Source of the DNA: Scalesia atractyloides
Taxonomy: Eukaryota > Streptophyta > Magnoliopsida > Asterales > Asteraceae
Direction: 5' to 3'
DNA length: 64,000 nucleotides
NCBI GenBank assembly: GCA_947069175.1
Contig: CAMTDV010000013.1
Location: 13,030,501 to 13,094,500, forward strand
In this document: positions 9,272 to 21,623 of the stretch, one piece after another
Position numbering within the stretch: the stretch's first letter is position 1
Layout of the letters: the number at the start of each line of letters is the position of its first letter
Notes under the pieces: model-generated
What the model saw: only the letters and a program-made list of their open reading frames with translations
The model's database searches: none
Told to the model about the DNA's origin: nothing
Translations under genes and position numbers: made by a program

Positions 9272-9834
9272 ACCCTATTCATGAGATCCATGAATGCTGC
9301 AGGTGCATTTGTGAGCCCAAAAGGCATCACTAAGAATTCAAAGTGACCATATCGAGTCCTGAAGGCGGTCTTAGGAACATCTTCATTCCTAACCTTCAGC
9401 TGATGATATCCTGATCTCAAATCGATCTTGGAGAAGTAACTAGCCCCTTGAAGTTGATCGAATAAATCATCGATCCTGGGTAGAGGATATCTATTCTTGA
9501 TTGTTAATTTGTTTAGCTCTCGGTAATCGATGCTCATTTGCATCAAAACGTCTTTCTTCTTTACAAAGAGGATAGGAGCTTCCCAAGGTGAGGAACTAGG
9601 CTGAATAAAGCCTTTCTCTAAGAGTTCATCTAATTGTGTCCTCAACTCCTTCATCTCCGTTGGTGCTAGCCTATATGGAGCTCTAGCCACGGGTGCTGAT
9701 CCTGGCAGGATATCAATTCTAAACTCCACTTGTCTGTCTGGAGGTAGGCCTGGTAATTCTTCTGGAAAGACATATGAATATTTTGAGATAACTGGTAGGT
9801 CTTCCATGTTTAGCTTAGGTTCATTTATAGTCAC
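9272..9834 (-). pseudogene. Z reverse transcriptase, N-terminal half
   Basis: Carries VFPEELPGLPPDRQVEFRID, SSSPWEAPILFVKKKD, IDYRELNKLTIKNRYPLPRIDDLFDQL, SKIDLRSGYHQL and MPFGLTNAPAAFMDLMNRV. This covers fingers and part of the palm of a gypsy RT. It ends before the FIDD catalytic box, exactly where the Y LTR resumes, so it cannot be active. It follows the protease in the same frame, separated by one in-frame TAA. Confidence 0.88.
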
Positions 9835-11498
9835 TTATGCCATGTAAATAACACAGTCTTTCCTCAAACACTTGGATGCCTTAAATAACGACACCTTGTC
9901 TGGCAATCCATAGTGTGAGTCTCTAGGGATGGTGATCAATTCACCAGATGGGGTTCTAATCTCGATGAGCTTCTTATCACAGGAAATGCGGGCTGGGTTA
10001 TGAGATGACCAATCCATGCCTAAAACTACGTCGAACCCCGCCAATTTCATTGGCAGAAGAGAGATAGGGATGGAATGATTCTTAATGGATATAGAGCATC
10101 CATCAAGAATGGAAGATGCTGTTTCTATCGTTCCATCAACAAGTTCTATCTCATAAGTTTTATCTTGAGTTCTTAAGGGCAGGTTTAATAGTTTACTAAA
10201 CTTATGATCAACAAAAGATCTATCTGCACCTGAATCAAAAAGAACTCTAGCACAAACATTGTTAATGAGGAATGTACCTGTTATGACATTGTCGTCATTA
10301 ACAACCTCTCTTGCAATTAATTGAAAGGCTCGAGCATTCCCCTTCTTAGACTCTCCAGGCTTTGCATTATTATTCTTAAGAATTTTAGGGCAGTTAGTCT
10401 TAATATGCCCCTTTTCATTGCAGACGTAGCAGACGGCATCCTTAAGATCCTTACATTCTTGGGTCTTATGCCCCTTTCTCTTACAGATGCCACAGGATTT
10501 GGCCTGTGAACCAAAATTACACTGTCCCCAGTGTCTGCGATTGCAAGTTTTGCATGTTGGCATTACAGTCTTTTTTCCTTGGTTCCCTTTGAACCCAAAT
10601 CTCCCTTTATTTTTCTTATTAAACCTATGGGAGTTGTCATCTTCCCTCTTCCTTTTCCCATCAGTTTCAGACTTAACCGACTTTTGCCTTACTAGATCAA
10701 GGGTGAGGGAGAAAGATAGGTCAACAGCAGACCTATAGGTAGTAGGCTGAGCAGCCTTTACCATTCCCTTTATCTCGGGAGCTAACCCATTAATAAAACG
10801 CGCAATGCGTTTGGGCTCCGAGGTAATCAAATAGGAAACTAACCTAGATAGGGAATTGAAATCGTAAACATATTTCCGACAGTCTAGGTTTTTCATGGAA
10901 AGGGATAAGAAGTCAGTTTCTAATTTCTCCACCTCATGAGGTGGGCAGTGTGTTTCCTTAACAAGGTCCACAAATTTGGACCACCCCAAATTATACATGT
11001 GTACTTTACCTGTAGACTGAATCATGGCTTTCCACCAGATTATGGCATCACCCTTAAAGGACTGTGATACATATTTGACCACATCCTTATCAGCACAGTT
11101 GCTGATATCTACAATTGTTTGCATCTCGTCTAGCCACTTTAGGGCTTCCACAACTCTCTTCTCCCCGTTAAAGTCTCGGGCTTACAAGAGACAAAGTACT
11201 TATAGGTACATCCGTCTTTAACAGAACAAGACTTTTCAACAAAATCTATTTTCTTTGGTTCACTCCTCGCATTTGAAGAGTGAACGGAGCTCTCCTTATG
11301 AGCTGAGGATGGTGGAATAGATAACGGTCTAGAGCGAGTGGCACTCGACTCTCTAAGCCTTTCTATGGCCTTTCCCATGGCCTTTTCAACTGCCGCATCA
11401 ATGCGAGCTTGAAAATTATCATTATCGACATCTCTATTTTCAGCTTTGTTAGATTCCACATTCCAGTGGCTACGTTGTGCTTCATTTGAGTTAGCCAT
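9835..11498 (-). pseudogene. gag-pro: Z gag and protease
   Basis: Starts MANSNEAQRSHWN. A charged N-terminal region (11498-11139) shifts frame near 11150 and continues as a Gag core with VEALKWLDEM and AIIWWKAM. It is followed by a basic segment and three cysteine-rich knuckles: CKTCNRRHWGQC, CGICKRKGHKTQEC and CYVCNEKGHIKTNC (about 10590-10390). The protease follows with VLFDSGADRSFVDHKF, carrying an active-site DSG, and FDVVLGMDWSSHN. One frameshift and one terminal in-frame stop are the main damage, so Z is less decayed than Y. Confidence 0.87.
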
Positions 11499-11759
11499 CC
11501 TTGAGATTTGGTTCTATACACCAAATAAAATTTCCCTTAGCCATGGTATTAATTAACCATATTGGCTTTTAACATTGGATATAACAATCCATTGCCTAAA
11601 CTAGTGTGAATAACATCACAACTCTTAGGCTTAACATAACTATATTTGGCCTAGGTCTTAATAGGACCATCAAAGGCAAATTACAATTTGGACATAGTCC
11701 ATATTGGACAGTGGATCGCATTGTCACAACTGTCATTGTCATAATTTGACAATTTTTAT

Positions 11760-12470
11760 TTAGCTCATAGGCTTATCTCGAAGGACATAAAATATTATGG
11801 CACATAGGCATGTCACTAATGGACATAAAATATGGCACATAGGCCTATCACTAATAGACATAAAATATGTAACATAGGCCTGTCATTAATGGACATGAGA
11901 TATGGCACATAGGCCCTACATCTCTAATGGATGTTTGAATCATAGCCCCAAGGGCATTACATCACTAATAGATGTTTTAATCATAGCCCCAAGGGCAATA
12001 CATCATTAATGGATGTTTAATCATAGCCCCAAGGGCAATACATCACTAATAGATGTTTAATCGTAGCCCCAATGGCAATACATCACTAATGGATGTTTTA
12101 ATCATAGCCCCAAGGGCAATACATCACTAATGGATGTTTAATCATAGCCCCAAGGGCAATACATCACTAATGGATGTTTTAATCATAGCCCCAAGGGCAA
12201 TACATCACTAATGGATGTTTTAATCATAGCCCCAAGGGCAATACATCACTAATGGATGTTTAATCATAGTCCCAAGGGTAATACATCACTAATGGATGTT
12301 TTAATCATAGCCCCAAGGGCAATACATCACTAATGGATGTTTTAATCATAGCCCCAAGGGCAATACATCACTAATGGATGTTTAATCATAGTCCCAATGG
12401 AAATACATCACTAATGGATGTTTTAATCATAGCCCCATGGGCAATACATCACTAATGGATGTTTTAATCA
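11760..12470. repeat. minisatellite inside Z
   Basis: About 13 tandem units of 40-41 bp occupy roughly 11930-12470; each contains CATAGCCCCAAGGGCAATAC and CATCACTAATGGATG. They are preceded by about four diverged 35-38 bp units with GGCACATAGGC cores that share the CACTAATGGA end. Unit length differs by one base (GTTTAATC against GTTTTAATC), as expected for slippage. Confidence 0.9.
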
Positions 12471-12860
12471 TCGCAATGATGATATTAGCCGGGATCAAAT
12501 TTGATCACATGGGCTATATAAGGTCAGGACATAGTCCTTTACCTTGAAGGCTAGTGTGATTCCTCAAGTCACACTACCAAGAGTATGAACATTCTTGAAT
12601 GTTAACATAAGAGTACCTTAATGGTTGATTAATAGTCCCGGTCGTACTGACCTTAACGACTTGGAGGCTTGAACTTAAGTTCACCACCTTTGGATAGAAG
12701 GATAACTTCCCTTAACTATCCTGATAGAAGACCCCTTCGTACTTAACTATCATTTATAATTTGGCCAAATGTGTGGTCTGTGCCACTTGGCTAATCAAAA
12801 CCATTAAGATCTTTTTGGAATTATATCACAGAGCATAAAGTTTGAGTAAAAATCAAGACG

Positions 12861-12913
12861 CTCGTTTAAAGAGGATGAATACATATATATATATATATAT
12901 ATGTATTCATCCT

Positions 12914-12976
<63 letters not shown>
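12861..12976. repeat. AT microsatellite with inverted repeat
   Basis: GAGGATGAATACAT followed by (AT)n is mirrored by ATGTATTCATCCTC, making a long perfect hairpin at about 12869-12915. It is followed by a further (TA)n tract to about 12976. Such tracts are prone to cruciform formation and length change. Confidence 0.85.
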
Positions 12977-12978
<2 letters not shown>

Positions 12979-13134
12979 CCAAAAGTACTTCATTAAATTC
13001 CAAATTAGAAATTACAATACTAGAAAAATGAAATAAACTGTCCATGCAAGGACTTTAAAGAAATAAACTTGTCCACGCAGGGACTAAAGAAATAACAATG
13101 TCCTCGCAGGGACTACATATAATTAGAAGAGACT

Positions 13135-14260
13135 TTACTCGTCCTTCTTTCCCTTGACCAACTTGGAGAGTTTCTTGAAGAAATTGTTTGTCTTCTTCTC
13201 CGTTTTCTCCGCTTGCTGCTGCATTTCTTTCATTCTTTCTAAGGCCTCATTAATGGCCTCAAGTGGCGGCGGAGGTTGTGGTTGTTGTTGTGGCATAATC
13301 GGTTACTGGTACCCATAAGTTGGATATCCAGTCGGTGGATAAGTAGGTGGGAAAGGAGACGGATAAAGTGAATTGTGCATAACTGCTTGCATATAAGGGT
13401 CTTGCGACCATGCTTGATAGTCTCCTAGTGTAGATGGGTTAAAAGGAACATATCCAGACATGTCTGGATATGTGGGGATCGGGTTACTATAACCCGATGT
13501 TGGTGGTTTAGCTGCATGTGTTGGTGTTGGTTCCACTATAGGTGAAACATTAGAGGGTCCACCCATTTGTGGATCCTCTTGAATTGTGGTGTAGGAGTTG
13601 GGCAAAGGTGGCAGCGATCCCGACCTTTGTCCGACACGTACCGACATACGTGCTCCACACTTTCTCCTTGGTGGTTCAGGTGGTGGTTGAGGTTGGTCCA
13701 CGGGTTCTATGTGGACATCTTCTTGAACAGGGGGTGGTTGAGAGTGATGAGAAGGAATGTGGGTGAAGGTAAATTGGTTCCAATATTGGTCCCACTCATT
13801 AGGACCTTGGTAGGGCGATCCGACATAAGAGTTCGAATCGTTTGAAATTTCAATGGGATGCGTATTCGATCCCGACGGTGGCATCTCCGGCGTCGGAGTC
13901 CTCATCCATACGGTTTGGCTGGTCCAACTGATTTAGATCGGCTGGAGGCGTGTTAAAGTAATGGTTAGGGTTAAATTCTTCATGGTAAGAATGTGAATGG
14001 GAATGATGAGAATGGTGAGAATATGATAGGAGTGGTGAGAGTGGTAAGAATTTTGGGAATGTGGAGGTGAGTGTCTATGAGAGACAGAGCGTCTCGCTAG
14101 TTGCCAAGGAGATGAATCTCCAGATTCTTGGGAAGCATCTGAGTTATGAGGTTGAGGGGGAATGCGCCCCGATGGTCCTCCCCTCATTAATGCGCCCCGA
14201 TGGTCCTCCCCTCATTGGACCTTTTCCTCTCCCACTTTGTCCTCGTACACGTGGTGGCAT
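13135..14260 (-). pseudogene. Z extra proline-rich ORF upstream of gag
   Basis: Starts MPPRVRGQSGRGKG at 14260. A 28-bp tandem duplication (14161-14188 and 14189-14216) and later shifts break the frame. From 13905 a 200-codon stretch is open, rich in proline, serine, glutamine and tyrosine, with HPIEISNDS, MSVRVG and PIPTYPDMSGYVPF. A single TAA at 13303 is followed in frame by a charged coiled-coil-like end (LERMKEMQQQAEKTEKKTN...KKLSKLVKGKKDE). It has no recognised domain. My recollection is that similar proteins accompany gypsy elements in Asteraceae; their function is unknown to me. Confidence 0.6.
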
Positions 14261-14415
14261 TTTCCTGTTAAAAATCAATTTAAAACAATACTAATAACTT
14301 AATAATGAATTGAGTAATCCTAGGTCAATGCCTAGACTCGGAAGTCTAAGGAATGTGCTCATGTAAGTTTGAGATTAAACACAAGACGGATAATGTTTAA
14401 TTCTCTCAAACGTTG

Positions 14416-14427
14416 GCCCTGATACCA
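14416..14427 (-). other. Z primer binding site
   Basis: On the minus strand this reads TGGTATCAGGGC, one base off the canonical tRNA-iMet complement. It lies three bases inside the LTR end at 14431 and fixes the orientation of Z. Confidence 0.9.
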
Positions 14428-14430
14428 ACC

Positions 14431-17400
14431 TGTCACACCCGGATTTCCAACCCAAATCCATACATCGGTGGGCCCGGGTGGGGAGTATCGTGACGTCAGT
14501 TGATAATCATCATAGTCAATTAAACATGGCAAAGCGGAAGTCTTGGAGTAAAATTACTATTACAAACAAACTGTTCGAAATAAAATAACATACAGGCTCG
14601 TAATAGAAGATCCACAGGCGGATCATTATAATGTACAATAAAGAATATAAAACAGACTTTAGGGCAGATCTAAGGATTTGCAAGATCCTCTTATTCACTA
14701 CCGAGCAGCTTCCGGCCTATTTCGTATTGTACCTGCAGTTTAGTATTTGGAGATACGTCAGCTTTCGCTGGTAAATACACCCAACTGACTCATTTTGAAA
14801 ACATTTTAAAATGATTTTAAGTGCACAGGGCACAAAATCTTTTATAACTTGGGAAAGTTACTTTGTAACCTTGTTAACAGATTCACATGTTTGTCCATAC
14901 ATACAAGGCCCAGTACAGAGACCGGGACATGATTAGATACACACCACTTAGAACTCACAGAGGAGTTATCTCCAACGTCTTGGGTAATTTGCATTTGAGC
15001 GTCTGTCAGGTGTATGCCGACACCCCGTGCTAAGGTCGTGGCCATTAACTAATCTAATGAGCTGAGGATATCCAGGACACGGTTTAACCCCTGATGTTTA
15101 AGTTATCAAGCAAAACTGATTAAAACAGAAATGCGGATTTACTAGCCACAATCCGGCATTCGGTTGATCCCATTTCTGACCAAGCGGCAATAGTTTACCG
15201 TATCCCAAGCCCGTATAGGGAAAATAAGTCGAGAGTATTTACCTGAGCTAGTCTTCTTTTAATTTCAATAACTCAGCCGTATTCAAAAGTACTAACGTGC
15301 AGATAGCATTTACCGGCAAGGCTCTAGTCTGGATTATGGCATAAGCTAACCAATTAAATACATCGGTTTTTATTTAAGTCATAGACTTAGACCGAGTAGT
15401 GTACATGATCAAGACGTATAACGCTTGATTAAACGATGATTGGATAGAATTTATTTAAACCCGATAAGTACTTTGACTTGCATAATATGGGTAAACAATT
15501 AACATTCTGGATTTTGAGATTGAAATGATAAGGTTAAACCCGTTTCGATTGAATTCCGTAAACTAGTTATGTATAATCAACCGTATGCTTATAAGCGATA
15601 ATGGGTAACCGGATAAGTCATGGACAAGTTCTATATGCCATTAGATTTTAAATAAGTTAAAATATTAGTAGGATATCAACTTATATGCCCGTTAAGGTTT
15701 TAAAACGAAATTATTCCTCATAAGGGCATTTTGGTAATTTCATACCGTATAAAAGGAACTTGAATATAATTTAAGTTTATAATCATGAGTATTCTGGAAA
15801 AATAGTTTATTTATGATATAATATCAGTAGGATATCATTTATATGTGTATTTTATCTTTTATGACCAAACTATGCACCGAAGGGGCGTTTTGGTAATTTT
15901 ACACATAGTTTATAAATTATTTGGGATTCTAAGTTTATTACATGTACCTACTGTGAATATATTTAAAATATGTTTTAAAATCAGTAGGTAACAAGTCTTG
16001 TTCAATTAATATGGTTTAAAACCATACTATGCGCCGAAATGGCGCTTATGTCGTGAAATGACGTCTTTAAGCGATGTTTACGAAAACTGATGTTAAGGTC
16101 AGATTAAAATGTTTAATATCTGTTATTTAATATAACATATCAGTAGGTAAATAATTTACCTTGAAAAGATTCGATTAAAACTATTTTATGAGCCACAAGG
16201 GCTAAAATCGTTATTTATCGACATAGTTTAAGGACCTGTTTGAAAACTCAGTTTATAACTTGGTTTAACATCCCAAATAATCCTAATTATAATATTACAT
16301 TAGTAGGAAACTCATTTCAAGTTCATTACCATTTAAAATCTTGTTTTATGCAAAAAGGGCATTTTAGTCAAAGATGGCATAATTATGGAACTTGCGCATA
16401 AACTTAGATTCTGATTATGATCATGTAATATAACCTCATAGGGTTATGCTACATTATATTACGATCGTAATGCAACTTTAGATCAGTAGGTTACTAATCT
16501 AAATCGGTTCAGAATCAAAAGTCAAAACAGAAGTTAAACTTCGCGACTTTCGGTTGCGAACCGACCCTAGAACTGAAATTGACGAGCCGAACGTGTTTTT
16601 ACATGTTCTAATAACTATTACCAACTTGTTTAAGTGTCAAAACAGGTTTCATAACATACATAAGATCAATTTATGATTTTTCTGAAAAACGGCATGTTTG
16701 ACTTTTTAATATCATAACTTTGACCTGTCAATTGGTCTAGCAAACGTGATCTTCAGGAGGTGCCCTTTATAGGGATTAACACCTACCTTATTACGATCAC
16801 TTAGCCATGTTCATTTCGAACAATGGCAGGACCATAATGGTCTTAACCGAAAGTCAAAGCGTTTTTCGTAAAACGCTTGACTTTTGGCTATAAAAGCCTA
16901 TAAACGAAAATGAACAAGGAAGGAACACTTACCAGTGATTCCTAGGGTGCAAAAGAACTATGTTGGATGCTCCTTTTAGCTAGGAACTATCAGAGGAGGG
17001 AGAAGAGTGTGAATAAGAAAGGTGCAAGTTCAAATGGTGAACTTGATCACCTATTTATAGTTGGAGAACTCAAAAGAGGTGATGCAAGGTGTTTAGGGTG
17101 TAAGAGGAAGCTTAGAAGTGTCTCAAAATGTGGCATAGCTGATTGCAAGTCCATAGTTTCTAATACATGGTTTTTTGGAGTTTTGTTTGGAGGCCAAGCA
17201 TAACTTTCTACAGCAGAGAGCTTCTCGCGCCCCGCGACCGCCCTTTGGCCAGTTTCAAAAATTGGCACTTTAGCCCCTTAACTTTAATAAGCTTCTAAAA
17301 ACCTTTTAAAACACCTTTTTGGCACTTTTAGCCCTCTGTAGCCAATACTTGGCATACCCGGGATTATGACTGGTCATTGTCGAGTTCTCGATTAGTTAAA

Positions 17401-17802
17401 AGGTCACTCAAAGGTATAAATTAACATGTTGACACTTTTAATCCCTCCGTTATCAAACTTTCATATATTTACAAAATTGAACCCTCTCGTCCAACAGATG
17501 GCACATATGAGAGTTAGGACTTTGCAAAGGATCACTCAGAGGCTTATTATAAGCATGTTGATTCCGATGTCACTCAGAGGCTGGCATGTTGACATATCAG
17601 TCACTCAGAGGCTAAGTTTCAAGCATGTTGACATATCAGTCACTAAAAGGCTGTTATTTATGCATGTTGACATCAGATCGTCACCCAGAGGCTCAGTTTG
17701 AGCATGTTGACGACCTTAATCCTTATAGGTCTTTAATAGACTATATTTTAAAATACAACACGCGTCACTATACTATTGAGCACGATTTTACAGGTTGTTA
17801 CA
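14431..17802 (-). repeat. Z 5' LTR
   Basis: A 3372-bp LTR on the minus strand; on the plus strand it begins TGTCACACCCGG (reverse of GGTGTGACA) and ends GTTGTTACA. It carries CACTCAGAGGC-type direct repeats at about 17520-17700 and no supported gene. It lacks the tRNA-like cassette seen in the Y, W and Q LTRs. Its only partner LTR has been deleted. Confidence 0.85.
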
Positions 17803-17874
17803 GACACGTAGCTCAGTTGGTAGAGCTGTGTGCACGTAAACGAGAAGTCACGAGTTCGATCCCCACACGCTGCC
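17803..17874 (+). promoter_or_regulatory. tRNA-like module 3, middle Y LTR
   Basis: TAGCTCAGTTGG A box and GAGTTCGATCCCC B box about 30 bp apart. The hairpin is CACGTAGCTC with GAGCTGTGTG. Z inserted directly upstream, leaving the A box intact. Confidence 0.68.
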
Positions 17875-18882
17875 AAATCCATCCGGTTCGATCCGAAAAC
17901 GAAACAATTATTTTTTTGGTTAAACTTTTGTTTATTTTCCTTTAAAAAACAAAAAATATATATTCAAATAATTCCACTTTTAAGCATAAAAATAGTAATA
18001 AATACAATAAAATTATCTAAAGAGTCTAATCAAATTTTATTAAGTAAAAATACTAATTTTAACTAAAAGGAATATATATATTTACCAAATTATTACGTGA
18101 ATATTTAGGTTAGTCTTTCTCGTCGGTTGGTATCTCTAATGCTAAATCGTGCGCACTCTTCACCAAATCGAAAACGCACCCACTGTGAGTGAATTCCTAC
18201 AACTTCCCTTTTTATTCATGCTTTTGGGGTGTATCATGTGTCGCTTTTGTTTATTTCATTATCTCAAATCACATGCTATTATCTTTATGTGTTCTAACAT
18301 GTTTCGTGATGAAGTTGATTATTATTTTTTGTGTTTATATTTCTCATTACAGTCAAGTTCTCATATTAGGCCCATTTGTTCCTCGTTACTTATGGGTAGA
18401 GCATCGCGTTGCCTAATATATAAGATCGGCTCCGTTTGATTGAGCCTTGATCTCACAACGCATCGCTTATCATGCTCACATATTTATTGCTAGATGATTG
18501 TGTGGTTTGTGGTTTAAATTACATTTACGTTTCTCATATATAGATAATGCACATTTTATCAAAATAATAAACATACCATTTTTCCTAATGATTAAACGGG
18601 ATTCACTCGCCAACTTATGTTGACCCAAAACTCTATTTTTACAGATTATATAGGTGAACAGGTTGAAGTAAGGAACACATAGGACATGGGCGTTAGAAGA
18701 AAATAAAATGTTACTTGAAAGTTTTGTTTAGAACATCTTGTGTTTGTATGGATTATGTGTTGATTAGAATGTTTCATTTTAATTTGAATTAATAAATATG
18801 AAACTTTTATAATAGTAAATGTCATGAGCTTTGATGAAAACCCAATCCGACTACCATATCCGCTGCGGGTCAGGGTGTGACA
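17803..18882 (+). repeat. Y middle LTR, right part
   Basis: Resumes at GACACGTAGCTCAG and ends GGTGTGACA at 18882. It holds module 3 (17803-17874), the conserved GGCTC/GAGCC hairpin near 18427-18445 and the ACTCGCCAAC block near 18604. A T7 run at about 17911 follows module 3. Confidence 0.88.
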
Positions 18883-18885
18883 GAT

Positions 18886-18896
18886 TGTATCAGAGC
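18886..18896 (+). other. degenerate PBS of Y unit 2
   Basis: TGTATCAGAGC, the canonical PBS with one G missing, three bases after the LTR end. It would prime poorly. Confidence 0.85.
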
Positions 18897-19761
18897 CTGT
18901 GACTATAGGAATATAGGATATGTTATTAGACCCTTAGAGCCTATACTATCGTCAGTTAGAATTTAATTGCATACGTGTTAAGCGGTTACATGCAAACTTA
19001 TGACATTTACTTGTTTTATATCTCTTTCACACATAATTACATGCAAGCACTTTCATTACTATATGATTTTGTGTGACATTCATTGTGTTATAAATATTGT
19101 CAATAGAATATGCATATATATACACGGATATTATCGTCTTAACGCACGTCTCGATTCTCACACATTTAAACATTTTCTTGCTATTCTTTTCAAAGAATTT
19201 GGGATGTTTTTATTTTTCAATCTCATGAAAGTGAGTTCTACGATGGGCATGTAGTAACTGGAAGGGTACAAGTACCGGTAGTCGAAACGTCCTGTCTAGG
19301 ATTGGCATTCGTATAAATCCAAAATAATGGACCAGTATGCCTACCTGGGGACTAATGATGAGAGTACGAAGGACTGATTAGGCCAAAGCACGCCACACCA
19401 AACGTCATGTGAACTAACCACACTTTGAGTTGTCACTGTGTCTACACCAGGATACCTTTCGACCTTACACCTCACAATCATGTTTTACGATTTTCATTCG
19501 GGTGGTGCTAGTGTTAACAGGCTAAAACCAGTGTGAACTCTACAAAGCCCAATGGTCATGGGGGCCCACATGACTGACTACCTAGGCCAAGTATGGAGAA
19601 CATATGTAGGCCCAAACATGAGCAAAGCCCAAGACATCTTATGAATGTAGTGGATTTATTTTCTCATTTAGTTTGTGAATCTTTACTTTGTTTCAAAACT
19701 CTATGCGACACACATGACACCAATACGCCAAACTCATAATCTCGTTACGTATTTCCTGTAG
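18897..19761 (+). other. Y unit 2 untranslated leader
   Basis: Close copy of 3552-4422 with small indels. No gene is seen. Confidence 0.7.
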
Positions 19762-21060
19762 ATGTCTTCTAGGCACTCTCGTGGAGGTAAGAGATCAGGA
19801 AGATCGGCGAGTGCATGGCTGCTCAAATAGCCCAACAAATGGCCGCCGTGATTCCCAATATTGTAATTCAAGTCCAACAAGCTCTCGCCACTAATCGTAT
19901 CAACCTAATCAACCAAGAGGGTCAAAATGCTTCCAACCCTCCCACAAACACCACCAAGTGCACTTTCAAGCACTTCAACTCATGTGACCCTTCCGAAGTT
20001 TGTTATGCTACTGGTTGTCTATTTGGGGTAGCACTCACGTGGTGGAATGCCGAAAAGGGCAGAAGAGGTGCTGAAGCCGTAGTAGCCCTAACTTGGGAAG
20101 AACTGAGAGAACTCATGAGACGACGTTTTTGCCAAGAAGCGAAACTAAGAAGCTAGAAGATGAGTTCTATTTCTTGAAATAGAAAGAGGGGGATCATATA
20201 ACCTACAACAAGAGGTTTCTCAAGTTGAATCAAATGGTTCCCAATTTGTTCACTCCTCTCTACCCTCTGATCGAGCACTACATTCGGGGTCTTCCTTCGA
20301 AGATTTAGGACTCTTTGATGAGTACTACGCCTGCAACTCTGGAAGCAGCAAAGGAGCTAGCGACTGAGCTAACCGAAAACCACATCAGGAATGAGGATTT
20401 CAAGGATGAAAAGAAGAAAGATAAAACACCAACCGAAACCCCAAACCCAACTCAAGCTGGATCCTCATCTCAATTTGCTGGCAAGAGAAAACGAAATGGG
20501 AAGAATTTTGTCGTCACTCAAACAAACCAGCCAACTCAACACAACCAACCTATTGCATCCGCTCCAATCACCCAAGTTGCTCCCCCTACAGCTCCATTCA
20601 AGAAGCAGTACACAGGACCTCACCCGAAGTGCAATCGATGTCAATACCATCACCCTCTTGAGAACCCACGTCTCCACTGCACAGGTTGTGGTCGTGCAGG
20701 TCATACAATCCAAACCTGCCGCTCTCTTCAAAGGCATGGCCGTAACCAACCGTAAGCCTAACCCAACAACCCAACAGTGGGCCAAGTTCCCTACCAAAAA
20801 CCTTTACTACTACCACCTGCACAACCAATGCGCCAACCCTTTTACCAACCTAACTACCCTATAATGCCACCTGTCAGAGCTTGTTTCAATTGCGGTGATC
20901 CAACTCATTTCGCAACACCTACCCATGTTTAGTGAACATCATTAGTGCGTAAGCCCAAGCTAATCCTGTGAACCAAGCCAATCTAGCCAATCCGCCAGCA
21001 AGAGGTAGAGCTTTTAGCATCAACGACAATCAGGCTAGAGCAGATACCAACGTGGTCAAC
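19762..21060 (+). pseudogene. gag: Y unit 2 gag
   Basis: Starts MSSRHSRGG but shifts frame within 20 codons. From 19815 it reads as the same family as unit 1. About 100 bp of the Gag core is deleted: CDPSEVCYATG joins two points that are about 35 residues apart in unit 1. Stops follow near 20153 and 20308. The zinc-finger regions CTGCGRAGHTIQTC (about 20682) and CFNCGDPTHF (about 20883) remain. It cannot encode a working Gag. Confidence 0.85.
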
Positions 21061-21623
21061 GGTACGTTTCTCATAAATGATAGCTATGCATCTATACTTT
21101 TTGACACAAGCGTGGATAAGAGTTTTGTGTCCCTAGAGTTCGAATCTTTCTTGGTTTACCTCGCGTTAGTTTAGCTAAATCGTTTACAGTGGAAGTAGCA
21201 GACGGTAAACCTATTACGTTGGATTCTATCATTCGCGATTGTACTCTTACTCTTAATGATCAAGATTTTCCAATCGATCTCATTCCCATGAAATCGGGAA
21301 GCTTCGACATCATCGTTGGTATGGACTGGCTCAGCCAGTTTCATGCCGAAGTCGTATGTTATGAAAAATTCATTCGAATTACACTCGTCGATGGCCAAAC
21401 CCTTCGTATTTTTGGTGAAAACCCAACCAAGAGACTCAAGTTGATGTCGTGTCTTCAAGCCAGAAAGTATCTTCGCAAAGATTATATCGCATTCTTAGCT
21501 CATATCATCAAGAAAGGAGGCAGGGAGAAGAAACTCGAAGATATTCCGATTGTTAGAGATTTTCCTCAAGTCTTTCCAGATGACGTTTTAGGACTTCCTC
21601 CGATGAGAGAAGTCGAATTTTGA
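21061..21623 (+). pseudogene. Y unit 2 protease
   Basis: Same domain as at 5812-6350, but the active-site triplet reads DTS (SILFDTSVDKSF), so catalysis is lost. A frameshift follows near 21145. FDIIVGMDWLSQF and PQVFPDDVLGLPP are present, and a TGA separates it from RT, as in unit 1. Confidence 0.83.

Larger units (their letters stand above)
11499..13134. other. Z spacer between the extra ORF and gag
   Basis: Noncoding. It holds the 41-bp minisatellite (11760-12470), a long AT microsatellite with an embedded perfect inverted repeat (12861-12976), and about three copies of a 30-33 bp repeat with GCAGGGACTA cores at 13037-13115. No gene is seen. Confidence 0.7.
9272..17802 (-). mobile_element. 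element Z: truncated Ty3/gypsy, minus strand
   Basis: Reading from 17802 downward: a 3.4-kb 5' LTR, a tRNA-iMet-type PBS, an extra proline-rich ORF, a 1.6-kb spacer with a minisatellite, gag with three zinc knuckles, protease, and RT cut off after MDLMNRV. The rest of pol and the 3' LTR are missing, together with part of the host Y LTR, so one deletion removed them all. It sits in the middle Y LTR directly before the A box of module 3. Confidence 0.85.

Noticed and set aside
11830..12470. CRISPR-like array
   Set aside because: Tandem 41-bp units without unique spacers in a plant retrotransposon; a minisatellite.
13567..13845. Plus-strand open frames opposite the Z proline-rich ORF
   Set aside because: Antisense shadow of a compositionally biased coding region.
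16967..17268. Short open frames on both strands in the Z LTR
   Set aside because: No similarity to known domains and both strands open over the same stretch; chance ORFs in an LTR.
20465..20797. Minus-strand open frames opposite gag zinc-finger regions (also 5207-5548, 51532-51798)
   Set aside because: Shadows of gag; cysteine content comes from the reverse of CA/TG-rich codons.
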